From CAWCOU01 sp963797335 (GTDB lineage Bacteria; Pseudomonadota; Gammaproteobacteria; JAURND01): DNA of 64,000 nt. Below are positions 34,238 through 42,429 of the stretch, in pieces; the first letter of the stretch is position 1, and every line of letters starts with the position of its first letter. A program made the translations under genes and the position numbers. The notes below the pieces were generated by a model, which saw nothing but the letters and a program-made list of their open reading frames with translations, was not told the DNA's origin and did no database searches. Where the stretch lies: positions 124,001 through 188,000 of the forward strand of contig CAWCOU010000007.1 of the NCBI GenBank assembly GCA_963797335.1, in the 5' to 3' direction.

Positions 34238-35457
34238 TAAACGCAGGAATTTCAAAGTATCGATTGAATCAAAAAGAGCCGCATATCCTCATCTTGATTA
34301 TCATGAGCTCTTTTGCCTCCATGGGCGCGATTATTTTTGCACCCGCTTTACCTGAAATAGCTCAGTATTTTCATATTTCACAAGGTCACAGCCAATTAAC
34401 GATCACCTTATTCTTGTTAGGTTATGCCATTGGACAATTAATCTATGGGCCGCTAGCCAACCGGTTCGGCAGAAAACCGGCCTTTTATATCGGCATTGCA
34501 GTTGCCACTGTAGGATCCTTAATCAGCATTGTTTCAGAGCCTTTACATTCATTTAATGCGTTGATTATCGGTCGCCTGCTGGAGGCTTTAGGTTCGAGTG
34601 CAGGCTTAGTAATTTCATTCACTATTATCAGCGATCATTATTACCCTGAACAAGCGCGTCGCATTATCGCTTATCTGATGTTGGCGTTTGCCATTGTGCC
34701 TGGTATTGCCACATTTATTGGTGGCGTGCTAACCACGCATTTTCATTGGATCAGCTGTTTTTATTTTCTACTCATTTACGGCCTATTACTCATTATCCCA
34801 GCCAATCTTTTAGCAGAAACCGCGCAAAAATTGCAAAAAGATGCCATACAAATCAGACAACTGCTTAAGAATTACCGCATTGCATTAAATAATAAGTTAT
34901 TAATCTCTACTACATTATTCTTTGCATTGTCAGGGATGTGTGTTTATTTGTATATTGCCAGTAGCCCGTTTATTGCGATTAATACCTTGCACTTATCGCC
35001 GCAGGTTTATGGTGCTATTGGCCTTATTCCTTTTATTGGGACAGGCCTTGGCTCACTGATCTCTGCATGGTTATCTATGCGATTCTCCGTCAAAGCACTT
35101 ATGCTGGCAGGTTTCATCATTGAAATAGCTGCTATGATAACCTTATCTGTTCTATTTTATTTCGGCATCATTAATTTAATCGCGCTGATTGGCTGTGGTT
35201 TCTTCCAGATGTTTGGTAATTGCATTATTGTAGGAAATGGCGCAAGTATCGCCACTTCAACTTCGGAAGATAAAGCCAATGCATCTGCCATGATGAATTT
35301 TATCAACGTTGGGATGCTGGTCGTAGGAACTTTTCTATTGGCTATTTCGCCTGGGACCCCCATTATTAAACTTCCCATCGGGTTTTTACTTGGCATTTTT
35401 GTCATGTGTTTCGTATGGTTCATCTTTATTCAACCGAGAAAAGAAAATCGTCTTTAG
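34234..35457 (+). CDS. Bcr/CflA-type MFS exporter
   Basis: Twelve-helix drug:proton antiporter of DHA1, 407 residues. Signatures include PALPEIAQYFHIS in the first loop, LLGYAIGQLIYGPLANRFGR with the MFS motif A, GRLLEALGSSAG, and the C-terminal helix LGIFVMCFVWFIFI. It follows the ArsR gene by a four-base overlap, and a rho-independent terminator lies 40 bases after its stop. It probably exports a compound that releases ArsR. Confidence 0.9.
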   Translation: MINAGISKYRLNQKEPHILILIIMSSFASMGAIIFAPALPEIAQYFHISQGHSQLTITLFLLGYAIGQLIYGPLANRFGRKPAFYIGIAVATVGSLISIVSEPLHSFNALIIGRLLEALGSSAGLVISFTIISDHYYPEQARRIIAYLMLAFAIVPGIATFIGGVLTTHFHWISCFYFLLIYGLLLIIPANLLAETAQKLQKDAIQIRQLLKNYRIALNNKLLISTTLFFALSGMCVYLYIASSPFIAINTLHLSPQVYGAIGLIPFIGTGLGSLISAWLSMRFSVKALMLAGFIIEIAAMITLSVLFYFGIINLIALIGCGFFQMFGNCIIVGNGASIATSTSEDKANASAMMNFINVGMLVVGTFLLAISPGTPIIKLPIGFLLGIFVMCFVWFIFIQPRKENRL

Positions 35458-35857
35458 GAATTGCTATGTCATTACCAGCAGAAAACTCTGCCAATTCCTC
35501 ACGCACTGCGTGAGGTTTTTTATTATCAGGTGAGATTGAATAAGCTTTATAGAATTTTCGGATATCCTCAAGTGTAGTGACACTAAAACCACGGCCAAAT
35601 TCCTGGTTTAGTTTCATTGACAGTATTTTCAATAACTTATGGCCATACCCAGCCCTTTTTTCGCCTTTTTGCTCTTCCTCTAAGATGTGTTTTCCAATAG
35701 ACCAATAAGCTTTTACCATAGCTGTATCAATAGACTGGACTATAGTAGATCTTGCTTCACGCAGGATAGTTGCAATACGCTCATAGAAAGCATCATTTAT
35801 GCTGCTTGCGTTCGCAGAAAGATTGAAGCTAGATTTTGACAATTTTTTCATTTCCAA
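35426..35857 (-). pseudogene. N-terminal fragment of a DUF1016 (YhcG-like) nuclease
   Basis: Encodes the DUF1016 N-terminal helical domain: AFYERIATILREARSTIVQS, then IDTAMVKAYWSIGKHILEEE, GYGHKLLKILSMKLNQEFG and LEDIRKFYKAY. Full proteins have about 340 residues with a PD-(D/E)XK nuclease domain at the end. Here the frame ends after 143 in unrelated SAGNDIAIPKDDFLFSVE. It overlaps the convergent MFS gene by 32 bases, so truncation came with the arrival of that operon or its terminator. Confidence 0.75.
35497..35521 (+). terminator. rho-independent terminator after the MFS gene
   Basis: CCTCACG-CACTG-CGTGAGG is a seven-bp GC-rich stem (extendable to nine) followed directly by TTTTTT. It lies 40 bases after the MFS stop and inside the broken DUF1016 frame on the other strand. 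Confidence 0.8.
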
Positions 35858-36204
35858 TCTGGTGAATAATTTATAAAATTACACAACCCCCCTGGAAATA
35901 TTGAAAACTACAGATTACTTTGGCTGGGTAGCACTGGAGAAATATTGAATTGTTTGAAAATCGTCTGAACCCTTGATCTTACTGGCTCCCCGAACAGGAC
36001 TCGAACCTGTGACCCAATGATTAACAGTTAATGAACCAAGCTATTAATCACGTTTGATCTATGTTAATTTTATTTCAAATAAGTATATAAATCAATGAAT
36101 TATTGAATATTGATCTTTTAGTTGTTTGTGATATATTATCTCAAATTAGATCTAAATCCTAGCACTATCCTAGCACCGGCCTAGCACCGTCAACCGCAAG
36201 TATA
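35858..36204. other. element end region between the DUF1016 fragment and the integrase
   Basis: It holds the tRNA-Asn-derived attachment site (listed separately). To the right of that is an AT-rich stretch with short direct repeats CCTAGCAC (36157-36187, three imperfect copies), a plausible arm-binding array or promoter area for the integrase. No gene is seen. Confidence 0.55.
35983..36027 (-). other. attachment site: 3' part of tRNA-Asn (GUU)
   Basis: Read on the minus strand, this gives CTGTTAA (anticodon loop, GTT), a TCATTGGGT stretch, the T-arm CAGGTTCGAGTCCTG and an acceptor end GTTCGGGGAGCCA. The bases to the right do not form a D-arm or a paired anticodon stem, so it is no functional tRNA. 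A tyrosine integrase follows 195 bases away. This is the displaced 3' copy made when an element integrates at a tRNA gene; an intact tRNA-Asn should mark the far end. Confidence 0.85.
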
Positions 36205-36222
36205 ATGAGTTTAGGAAATCTT

Positions 36223-37410
36223 ATGAACGATAATAAAATTAATTTTACTAAAGCTATGTTAGAAAAATTGCCTTACCCACCTATTGGGAAACGCTTTGCC
36301 TATTATGACACCAAAGTACGTGGTCTTGCTCTATTCATTACCAACAAGGGCACAAAGTCATTTCTTGTATACCGGTGGGTTAATAGTAAGCCTGAACGTA
36401 TTCTGCTTGGCCGATATCCTGATCTTTCGATTGAACAAGCTCGGGCTAAAACAATGGAAATCAATGCTCTGATTGTGAAAGGAGAAAATCCTAATAATCC
36501 GCGGCGAGCAGCACGGGCAGAGATGACCTTAAATGACTTATTCAGAGAATATATGGAGCGACATGCCAAACCGCATAAAAAGTCATGGAAAATTGATGAA
36601 TCTAGATTTAAGTTCCATTTAGCTAGATTTGGGAAAATAAAATTATCCAAGTTTACAATAGCAACGGTTCAAAAATTACATGTGAGAATTGGCAAGAAAA
36701 ATGGCGAATATGAAGCCAATAGGGTCATTTCTTTGCTCTGTACTATGTTCAACATGGCTATTAAGTTTCAGTTTTGGGAAAAAGACAAAGCTAACCCGGC
36801 ATCAGGGATCAAAAAGTTCAAAGAAAGACCTCGAGATCGTTTTCTACAATCTGAAGAATTGCCTAAATTTTTTGCAGCATTAGCCCAAGAACCTAACGAA
36901 ATGATTCGGGATTATATTTTGCTCGAAATATTAACTGGGGCGCGCCGTTCTAACGTGCTGGCAATGCAATGGGGAGAAATAAGCTGGGAGCGTAGGGAAT
37001 GGCGGATTCCTGTAACCAAGAATGATGAGCCGCAGGTTGTCACATTGTCGGAAGAGGCTATGACCGTACTAGAACGGCGCAGACAAGCAGCTAACAGCTC
37101 ATATGTATTTCCTAGCAATGGTAGGCAAGGCCATTTAGTAGAACCTAAGAGGGGTTGGAAACGTATCCTGGAAAGCTCAGGTATTACGGATTTAAGAATA
37201 CATGATTTGCGGCGTACTCTGGGTAGCTGGCAGGCGAAAACAGGAGCCTCCTTAACTATTATAGGAAAATCCCTTAATCATAAGTCTTTAAAGGCTACTG
37301 CTATTTATGCGCGATTAGACTTAGACCCCGTGCGGGAATCAGTTGAAAGGGCAACTAATGCTATTTTACTGGCCGCTGGGCTGAAGCAGAAATGCTGCTC
37401 CGAAGCTTAA
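36223..37410 (+). CDS. P4-type tyrosine integrase
   Basis: Site-specific recombinase of 395 residues. Residues about 1-95 form the DUF4102 arm-binding domain (AYYDTKVRGLALFITNKG, LLGRYPDLSIEQAR). A core-binding domain follows, then the catalytic domain with Arg in LTGARRSNVLAM, HDLRRT (H-x-x-R) and the Tyr in KATAIYARLD. All catalytic residues are present, so it should be active. I start at MNDNKINFTKAML with TTTAGGAAA upstream. It lies next to the tRNA-Asn-derived att site and reads into the element. Its central part is 97% identical to a fragment at 30420-30628. Confidence 0.95.
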   Translation: MNDNKINFTKAMLEKLPYPPIGKRFAYYDTKVRGLALFITNKGTKSFLVYRWVNSKPERILLGRYPDLSIEQARAKTMEINALIVKGENPNNPRRAARAEMTLNDLFREYMERHAKPHKKSWKIDESRFKFHLARFGKIKLSKFTIATVQKLHVRIGKKNGEYEANRVISLLCTMFNMAIKFQFWEKDKANPASGIKKFKERPRDRFLQSEELPKFFAALAQEPNEMIRDYILLEILTGARRSNVLAMQWGEISWERREWRIPVTKNDEPQVVTLSEEAMTVLERRRQAANSSYVFPSNGRQGHLVEPKRGWKRILESSGITDLRIHDLRRTLGSWQAKTGASLTIIGKSLNHKSLKATAIYARLDLDPVRESVERATNAILLAAGLKQKCCSEA

Positions 37411-37725
37411 GAACTATGAACCTTACTGGGTGCGGTGATTTTACTTGATGGGTATTTGATTAAGTGATGCGGTGTGTGTGAGGTGATTTAATAAAGCACG
37501 GGCAATTTTTAGTAGCTGCTGGGTGAAGCAGATTAGAGAAGTGTTGTCTGATGAATAAAGTAAAATAGGCTTGTCCCTTTTGGGAGAATTGTCCCACATC
37601 CTAAAAATATATTAAAATCATAATGATACTTATATTTGCGTTGGGACAAGCAAATTATAGTGATATGTCCCATTTGTACCCTAAAGAACTATTCTTGCAG
37701 AGTAGTTCGGCATCTCCAAGCAAGC
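37411..37725. promoter_or_regulatory. intergenic region with repeated TGTCCC motifs
   Basis: GCTTGTCCC (37569-37577) and its complement GGGACAAGC (37643-37651) form a 9-bp inverted repeat with 65 bases between. Further TTGTCCCA (37589-37596) and TGTCCCA (37666-37672) copies lie beside them. The spacing suggests a multi-site binding region for an unknown regulator, possibly an integrase or excisionase. No gene is present. Confidence 0.45.
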
Positions 37726-38337
37726 TTATGAATGCATTACTGGAATGTTTTTCTCTTCTGGTGGGGAATCATGGTATCCCAAAATTAAATTGACTACTTG
37801 TTCTGGCGCTTTATAAGATGGTTTACTGAAAATGCTGTTTTGCCCAAGAAATGATTTGACGCTCGCTAGGTGTTGTCTATGTTCTACAAGCATATTCTCT
37901 AAGATTTCTAACACTTCACCCACTTTAAGTATGGATGGGTCTGGAACTCTGCTTTCTAACAGGTTAGATATTTTCCTTGTTTCATCTGGGGTTAAATCCA
38001 ATTCTGGTAATTTTTTATTTTTAAAGTTAAGGTATTCACTGGCCTTTGCACTGGGAATAAATGCTAATGGCGATCCAACAAAAAGCAAAGAACCAGTTAC
38101 AAATCCTTTTGCGCACAATGTAAACAGAAATGGAGGAATTGTGAAAGCGGGGCTTACTACAGCTGTTATGAGGGCTAGCCCCATAGCAGAACCTCCTAAA
38201 CCGAATGAGCTGAAGAATAATTTTTTAGAAGTTTCAGGGTGAAAAAAATCATCATAATGCGGAAATTTTTTACTTATAATTCCGATCAATGTCGTTAGTT
38301 CGGCCTCTTTACCTGCTTCTTTTTTATCTTCATTCAT
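37726..38337 (-). CDS. hypothetical protein with two membrane segments
   Basis: 203 residues, unrecognised. A charged N-terminus (MNEDKKEAGKEAELT) is followed by two hydrophobic stretches at about 48-72 and 75-100 (GSAMGLALITAVVSPAFTI and LFTLCAKGFVTGSLLFVGSP), then a helical charged C-terminal half with LEILENMLVEHRQHLASV. It could insert in a membrane as a hairpin. It lies next to the integrase within the element and reads opposite to the transfer genes. Cargo of unknown role; an effector is possible. Confidence 0.6.
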   Translation of the reverse strand: MNEDKKEAGKEAELTTLIGIISKKFPHYDDFFHPETSKKLFFSSFGLGGSAMGLALITAVVSPAFTIPPFLFTLCAKGFVTGSLLFVGSPLAFIPSAKASEYLNFKNKKLPELDLTPDETRKISNLLESRVPDPSILKVGEVLEILENMLVEHRQHLASVKSFLGQNSIFSKPSYKAPEQVVNLILGYHDSPPEEKNIPVMHS

Positions 38338-38549
38338 ATTATTCTTCTCCTGGCAAATAAATTATATAATTATTCGATCAGACATCGATTATTTTAATTT
38401 TCCTTGTTAAAAATATCCTTTATTAAATATCAGAAATAGAGCAAAGGCTAAACGCAATACAGTTATACCATTTGAGTAACGGGAAGTCAAAACACTCACT
38501 CATAAACACTTATCCATAAGTCCAGAAATCACAAACGATCACAAAAAAA

Positions 38550-38578
38550 TTGACTTCTGTTTTAATATGGGTTAATTT
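38550..38578 (+). promoter_or_regulatory. sigma70-like promoter
   Basis: TTGACT and TAATTT with a 17-base spacer, about 35 bases before the ATG of the 81-codon gene. It probably drives the small genes and the queuosine-precursor transporter. Confidence 0.5.
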
Positions 38579-38613
38579 GCATAAAAAAATCTGTTTATTT
38601 ATGGAGGCAAAGG

Positions 38614-38859
38614 ATGAATGCCATCACTAAAGCAGTTTCACTGCGTGAAACTCCCCGCACACCAAATACCATAAAATATAATAAAATTAATTATAAAAAT
38701 ACAAAAATAGCAAAATTTCCCTTCAAAGAAGACTCGTTAATGATTATCCACTCGTTCCCTCATCCGGGTAATGACAAAATGGAGAGTGAGTCATTGTCAT
38801 TAAGAAAAGCCATTAACTCCTTACATCAAGGAAAAACTAATCAATATTCATACGATTAA
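38614..38859 (+). CDS. small hypothetical protein, 81 residues
   Basis: Unrecognised basic polar protein (MNAITKAVSLRETPRTP, YNKINYKNTKIAKFPFKE), with no membrane segment. GGAGG lies 7-8 bases before the ATG and a promoter-like pair sits upstream. It is followed 13 bases later by another small gene with its own AAAAGGAG site. A real element gene by context. Confidence 0.6.
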   Translation: MNAITKAVSLRETPRTPNTIKYNKINYKNTKIAKFPFKEDSLMIIHSFPHPGNDKMESESLSLRKAINSLHQGKTNQYSYD

Positions 38860-38872
38860 AAGGAGAACAGTA

Positions 38873-39184
38873 ATGGCAGGAACTTGGGTAATTAATCGCT
38901 TGTTGTGGTTTATCCGAAGTTATGCAGCCTATGTGAATAAAGATTTTTTTACTATCGATAACTTTAAATACAACCCGGAAACACACGATGTTTATGTCTT
39001 TTTCCACGTCCAGGGAAAAAGAGGATCTCAATGGTGCAAAACTGTCGATGAAATTGTTCAGGATAATAAATTAATTAACAGCCTCAGTAGGGTAGATGCC
39101 TTAAAAATTGGACAATTGCATGGCCGATCACAGGAAAAGAAGAGGTACCAGCAATTACAGGAAATAGATCATCAAAAGGACTGA
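38873..39184 (+). CDS. small hypothetical protein, 103 residues
   Basis: Unrecognised. The sequence FKYNPETHDVYVFFHVQGKR and WCKTVDEIVQDNKLINSLS suggests a small alpha/beta domain, ending in a charged Gln/Lys-rich tail (RSQEKKRYQQLQEIDHQKD). AAAAGGAG precedes the start. Three bases separate it from the queuosine-precursor transporter gene, so the two are probably cotranscribed. Confidence 0.65.
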   Translation: MAGTWVINRLLWFIRSYAAYVNKDFFTIDNFKYNPETHDVYVFFHVQGKRGSQWCKTVDEIVQDNKLINSLSRVDALKIGQLHGRSQEKKRYQQLQEIDHQKD

Positions 39185-39187
39185 TGT

Positions 39188-39898
39188 ATGAATCATGCCG
39201 GACAAAATCTGATTGCGTATAAATATTTACCCTTGCTCTCAATGTTATTTGTGACCGCATTTTTGACGGCCACAGTATTGTCACACCGGATGTTCATACT
39301 ATTTGGCATTGAATTCCCGGGAGGTATTTTTGCATTTCCTTTTACTTTCTTTTTGGGGGATATTATTACCGAGGTATACGGTGCGCGGCGTTGTAATCAA
39401 ATCATTTGCATAGCCATCCTCTGCCAGGCTTGTTTTTTTCTCATGTGCCAATTTGTTTTAAACCTGCCGATCCCGGGTGATTGGCACGAAAATGAGGCGT
39501 ATGATATTGCGCTGGGTGTTCTGCCGCAATATGGTTTGGCAACATTAGTGGCTTGTTATCTGTCCTATTTGGTGAATAATTGGGTGTTGATTAAAATAAA
39601 AAACATTACCGCTGGAAAACATTTATGGCTACGAACAATCGGGGCTACTACCATAGGAGAGGCGATATACACGATGGTTATTATTTTTATTGGCTACCAG
39701 GGTCAGTTAATCGGATATAAACAACTCTTAATCTTGGTCACAGTTTATAGTTTTAAGGTGCTGTACGAAATTGTTTCCACACCCTTTACCTATTTAGCCG
39801 TGCGGATTTTACAGCCGCGCGAGCGCATTAATATACTGGATAAATACGTGAATATCGATCCGTATACCCTAGAATTATTACGCAAGGATATTATTTGA
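39188..39898 (+). CDS. queuosine precursor transporter (YhhQ/VUT family)
   Basis: Inner-membrane importer of queuine or preQ precursors used for tRNA modification, 236 residues with six helices. Hallmarks: LTATVLSHRMFILFGIEFPG, FPFTFFLGDIITEVYGARR (the VUT DxxxEVYG motif) and KVLYEIVSTPFTYLAVRIL. It is probably cargo of the conjugative element and shares an operon with the small upstream gene. Six bases separate its stop from the next gene's ATG. Presence on a mobile element is unusual enough to flag. Confidence 0.9.
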   Translation: MNHAGQNLIAYKYLPLLSMLFVTAFLTATVLSHRMFILFGIEFPGGIFAFPFTFFLGDIITEVYGARRCNQIICIAILCQACFFLMCQFVLNLPIPGDWHENEAYDIALGVLPQYGLATLVACYLSYLVNNWVLIKIKNITAGKHLWLRTIGATTIGEAIYTMVIIFIGYQGQLIGYKQLLILVTVYSFKVLYEIVSTPFTYLAVRILQPRERINILDKYVNIDPYTLELLRKDII

Positions 39899-39900
39899 GT

Positions 39901-40779
39901 ATGTCCAAGCTAAGTGAAATTTTAGCCAATTTGATGATGGCATGCGGCAAATACAGCGAGTATGAGTTGGCTAGATGTACGGGTGTTTCTCAATCTACCA
40001 TCAACCGGATCGTATCCGGTGAAGTGGAAATGCCCACGTATGAGTCTCTCAAGAAGCTTTCCAATTTTTTCAAATTGTCTCCGGAACAGCTATTGGGCAA
40101 TGAGCCCATTCAGAAAGTAAATATTTTTATCGATCATGTGGAATTTAAGCTACAGGAAATTTTGCAACGATTGATGGACATTTCTAATGTCACTGAACAG
40201 GAGCTCTCTGACCATACCGGCGTAGCACAATCGACTATTAATCGCATACTCAACGGTCAAACGGGTAATCCGCGAGGGGTATCATTGAGGCCGATTGCTG
40301 ATTTTTTCGAGGTTACGGTTTCGCAACTAATCGGAACAGAGCCCATTGATTTTTTAAAAATATCCGATAATAGCTTGCTAGAGAAAGTGGGTCTAAAAAA
40401 AGTCGCTGTGATTCCATTTGATCGAATATCGAATCTAGGTAAGTTCTCGGATACCAAAGTAAACTACCCAAACCAGGAAATGGTGCTGGTGGAGACCAAA
40501 GAATCTGATCGAGTTTTTGCCACTCTTATTGTGGATAATTCTATGCAGCCTGAATTTGATGCCGGCACAATTGTGATTGTCAATCAGTCCATTAAACCCA
40601 GTGATGGAAGTTATGTATTGATACGAATACAGAATCAACTCTTGATTCGAGAGTTAAGTGTAGTTGGTAAAAAAACCTATGCGCAGATAAACCAAAAATC
40701 TAAGTCTTTGCAGGCCATCAATTCGGAAGAAATTTTAGGCGTCATCATCGAATCTAGGAAGTCCTTTATTCGGGAGTGA
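39901..40779 (+). CDS. repressor with two HTH domains and an S24/LexA-like domain
   Basis: 292-residue regulator. The first XRE-type HTH covers residues about 3-60 (ELARCTGVSQSTINRIVSG); the second, a tandem copy, about 78-140 (ELSDHTGVAQSTINRILNG). The C-terminal domain has the S24 fold with the Ser in IVDNSMQPEFDAGTIVIV. The position of the catalytic Lys holds Arg (LLIRELSVVG), and no Ala-Gly cleavage site is clear, so SOS-type self-cleavage is doubtful. I begin at MSKLSEIL, the first ATG after the transporter stop. It probably controls transfer of the element, with the small Cro-like protein downstream. Confidence 0.88.
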   Translation: MSKLSEILANLMMACGKYSEYELARCTGVSQSTINRIVSGEVEMPTYESLKKLSNFFKLSPEQLLGNEPIQKVNIFIDHVEFKLQEILQRLMDISNVTEQELSDHTGVAQSTINRILNGQTGNPRGVSLRPIADFFEVTVSQLIGTEPIDFLKISDNSLLEKVGLKKVAVIPFDRISNLGKFSDTKVNYPNQEMVLVETKESDRVFATLIVDNSMQPEFDAGTIVIVNQSIKPSDGSYVLIRIQNQLLIRELSVVGKKTYAQINQKSKSLQAINSEEILGVIIESRKSFIRE

Positions 40780-40965
40780 AGAATATTTTTTACCGATTGG
40801 TGGGTTAAATTGCATCAAATAATTCATATTGAATGAGATTATCCATCTCAGGGATCCCTGCAGCCCCAAAAAAGAAAAATTATGCCATACCTGTCCATTA
40901 GATAAATTCTTTTTCTTACGAAAGTCACAAAGTAGATCCATATTCAGAACTTTTATTCTAAAAAA

Positions 40966-40983
40966 ATTGAGTATTCTCTCAAT
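40966..40983. promoter_or_regulatory. palindromic operator upstream of the Cro-like gene
   Basis: ATTGAG and CTCAAT form a perfect 6-bp inverted repeat with a 6-base spacer, 28 bases before the ATG of the Cro-like gene. The position fits binding by the HTH/S24 repressor or the Cro-like protein, but no pairing is proven. Confidence 0.45.
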
Positions 40984-41011
40984 ATGAAAGTTTTCTCTGG
41001 GTTTATTGTTT

Positions 41012-41272
41012 ATGGAACATCAAAATGCGTTAATCAAAGCAATTAAACATTTTGGCTCTCAGCAAGCTTTAGCCAATGCCATTGGTTCATCGCAACGGTC
41101 TATCAGCAACTGGCTAAACCGAGAAAAGAGAATTCCGTACCAGTACGCGGTTTGCATTTTCTACAAAATGCACGGTCATATTTCTCTGAACGAACTTTCC
41201 CCTGAAAACTCTGAAATTAACGAAAACATAGAGCATCAATTTTACTCCACATTAATTGAACGAGAACTGTAG
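41012..41272 (+). CDS. Cro/YdaS-like HTH protein
   Basis: 86-residue DNA-binding protein: HQNALIKAIKHFGSQQALAN, then AIGSSQRSISNWLNREKRIP, the pattern of YdaS/Cro-like phage and ICE regulators. The tail is acidic. The ATG is preferred over a TTG two codons earlier. It lies between the S24-type repressor and the first transfer gene, where a Cro-like switch would be expected. Confidence 0.8.
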   Translation: MEHQNALIKAIKHFGSQQALANAIGSSQRSISNWLNREKRIPYQYAVCIFYKMHGHISLNELSPENSEINENIEHQFYSTLIEREL

Positions 41273-41325
41273 TCAAATCTTAAACAATTGGCTCACTTTT
41301 CTTAATACCCTAGCCAAAATAACTG

Positions 41326-41769
41326 ATGATTGAGATGATTATTTATTTTAAAAAGCTATTTTACCTGATTTTTCTCTTATTCGCGTCCATAGCAGTTATG
41401 GCATCCGATCGAAATATCGAAATGGGTCGTTACCTGAGTGTTTCCAGTAAGCCATTGCATGAACAAGAAAATTTGTTGGCACAGGTTTTTCAAGTGCATT
41501 TTCCGCAGGGAGTGCAAACGGTAGGAGATGCCATGCACTATTTGTTGAAAAACAGTGGCTATTCTTTGGTAAACGAAGCCCATCAAAGTGAAGCACTGAA
41601 GAATACCTTAAAAAAGCCATTACCGCTAATTGACCGTCATTTTGGTCCCATGACCCTCAAAGATGCATTAGTCACACTAGTAGGGCCGGCGTTTTACTTA
41701 GTTAACGATCCACTAAACCGGGAAGTGAACTTTAAAGTAAAGCAAAACCAGGTTAACCCGAGAGGATAA
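41326..41769 (+). CDS. PilL-type ICE protein (TIGR03748-like), first transfer gene
   Basis: 147-residue exported protein with a signal-like N-terminus (FYLIFLLFASIAVMA). The mature part matches the PilL N-terminal domain of PFGI-1-class elements: LLAQVFQVHFPQGVQTVGDA, MHYLLKNSGYSLV and GPMTLKDALVTLVGPAFYL. Such proteins are secretin-like or peptidoglycan-facing parts of the transfer apparatus. It begins the long tra operon. Confidence 0.82.
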   Translation: MIEMIIYFKKLFYLIFLLFASIAVMASDRNIEMGRYLSVSSKPLHEQENLLAQVFQVHFPQGVQTVGDAMHYLLKNSGYSLVNEAHQSEALKNTLKKPLPLIDRHFGPMTLKDALVTLVGPAFYLVNDPLNREVNFKVKQNQVNPRG

Positions 41770-41775
41770 AATACG

Positions 41776-42429
41776 ATGCTACCATCGGATGAGCCAAAAA
41801 AAATATCGATGTGGAAACGTTTTTTTCAAAATATTCAATGTCATAAAAAAATCCAATATGGGATTTATGCAATATTCTTAGCTACTGTCATTGTGCTCAT
41901 CAGTATCTTAGTTTTCAAAACGATCCACCACGAGACCCAGAATTTCAACACCGCTAATCACCGTGGTTTAGTAATGCTAAACGAGCTGCATGACTTACAT
42001 GAACAACTGCAAAAAATAGCTGACCATACGCCGGATCCCACGAATGGCATTCTTTCTCTCACCGCTCAGTTGGAGAAGATTGAACACTCAGTTTCCGAGA
42101 ATGTCAAAACAACCGATATTAAAAAAATCGGAGACCAACTGATGACGATTCAATCAGATTTATCTGACCTAGAGAAAACTCTTTCCTCCCAATGGAATGC
42201 CAAAAAATACACCGACGCTAAAGCACTACCTTTTGAAGTCAATTACCTGGATATGATTTCTGGTCATCCTTTTGTGTCTGTCGATTATGACCATCACGTC
42301 GCGCCCTTAGGTATTGGTGATTCCCTAAACGGATGGACACTTAGCGCGGCCGATTACTCCGGACAATCGGTGGAATTTAGCAACGCGAACGGCCAATCCG
42401 TCAAAATTAACCTAGGGAATACACCATGA
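41776..42429 (+). CDS. inner-membrane ICE protein of unknown family
   Basis: 217 residues with one membrane segment near 25-47 (GIYAIFLATVIVLISILVF), a coiled-coil-prone periplasmic stretch (LHDLHEQLQKIADH, LSDLEKTLSSQW) and a small C-terminal beta domain (HPFVSVDYDHHVAPLGIGDS, GWTLSAADYSG, VEFSNANGQSVKINL). The last part resembles PilP/GspC-like periplasmic domains. It lies six bases after PilL and overlaps the next gene by four, so it is a structural transfer gene, although I cannot name the family. Confidence 0.7.
   Translation: MLPSDEPKKISMWKRFFQNIQCHKKIQYGIYAIFLATVIVLISILVFKTIHHETQNFNTANHRGLVMLNELHDLHEQLQKIADHTPDPTNGILSLTAQLEKIEHSVSENVKTTDIKKIGDQLMTIQSDLSDLEKTLSSQWNAKKYTDAKALPFEVNYLDMISGHPFVSVDYDHHVAPLGIGDSLNGWTLSAADYSGQSVEFSNANGQSVKINLGNTP

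Noticed and set aside
35983..36060. Complete tRNA-Asn gene
   Set aside because: Only the part from the anticodon loop to CCA is present; the anticodon stem does not pair and no D-arm or 5' acceptor strand follows.
36157..36187. CCTAGCAC repeats as a CRISPR-like or iteron origin
   Set aside because: Only three imperfect eight-base copies; more likely integrase arm sites or chance.
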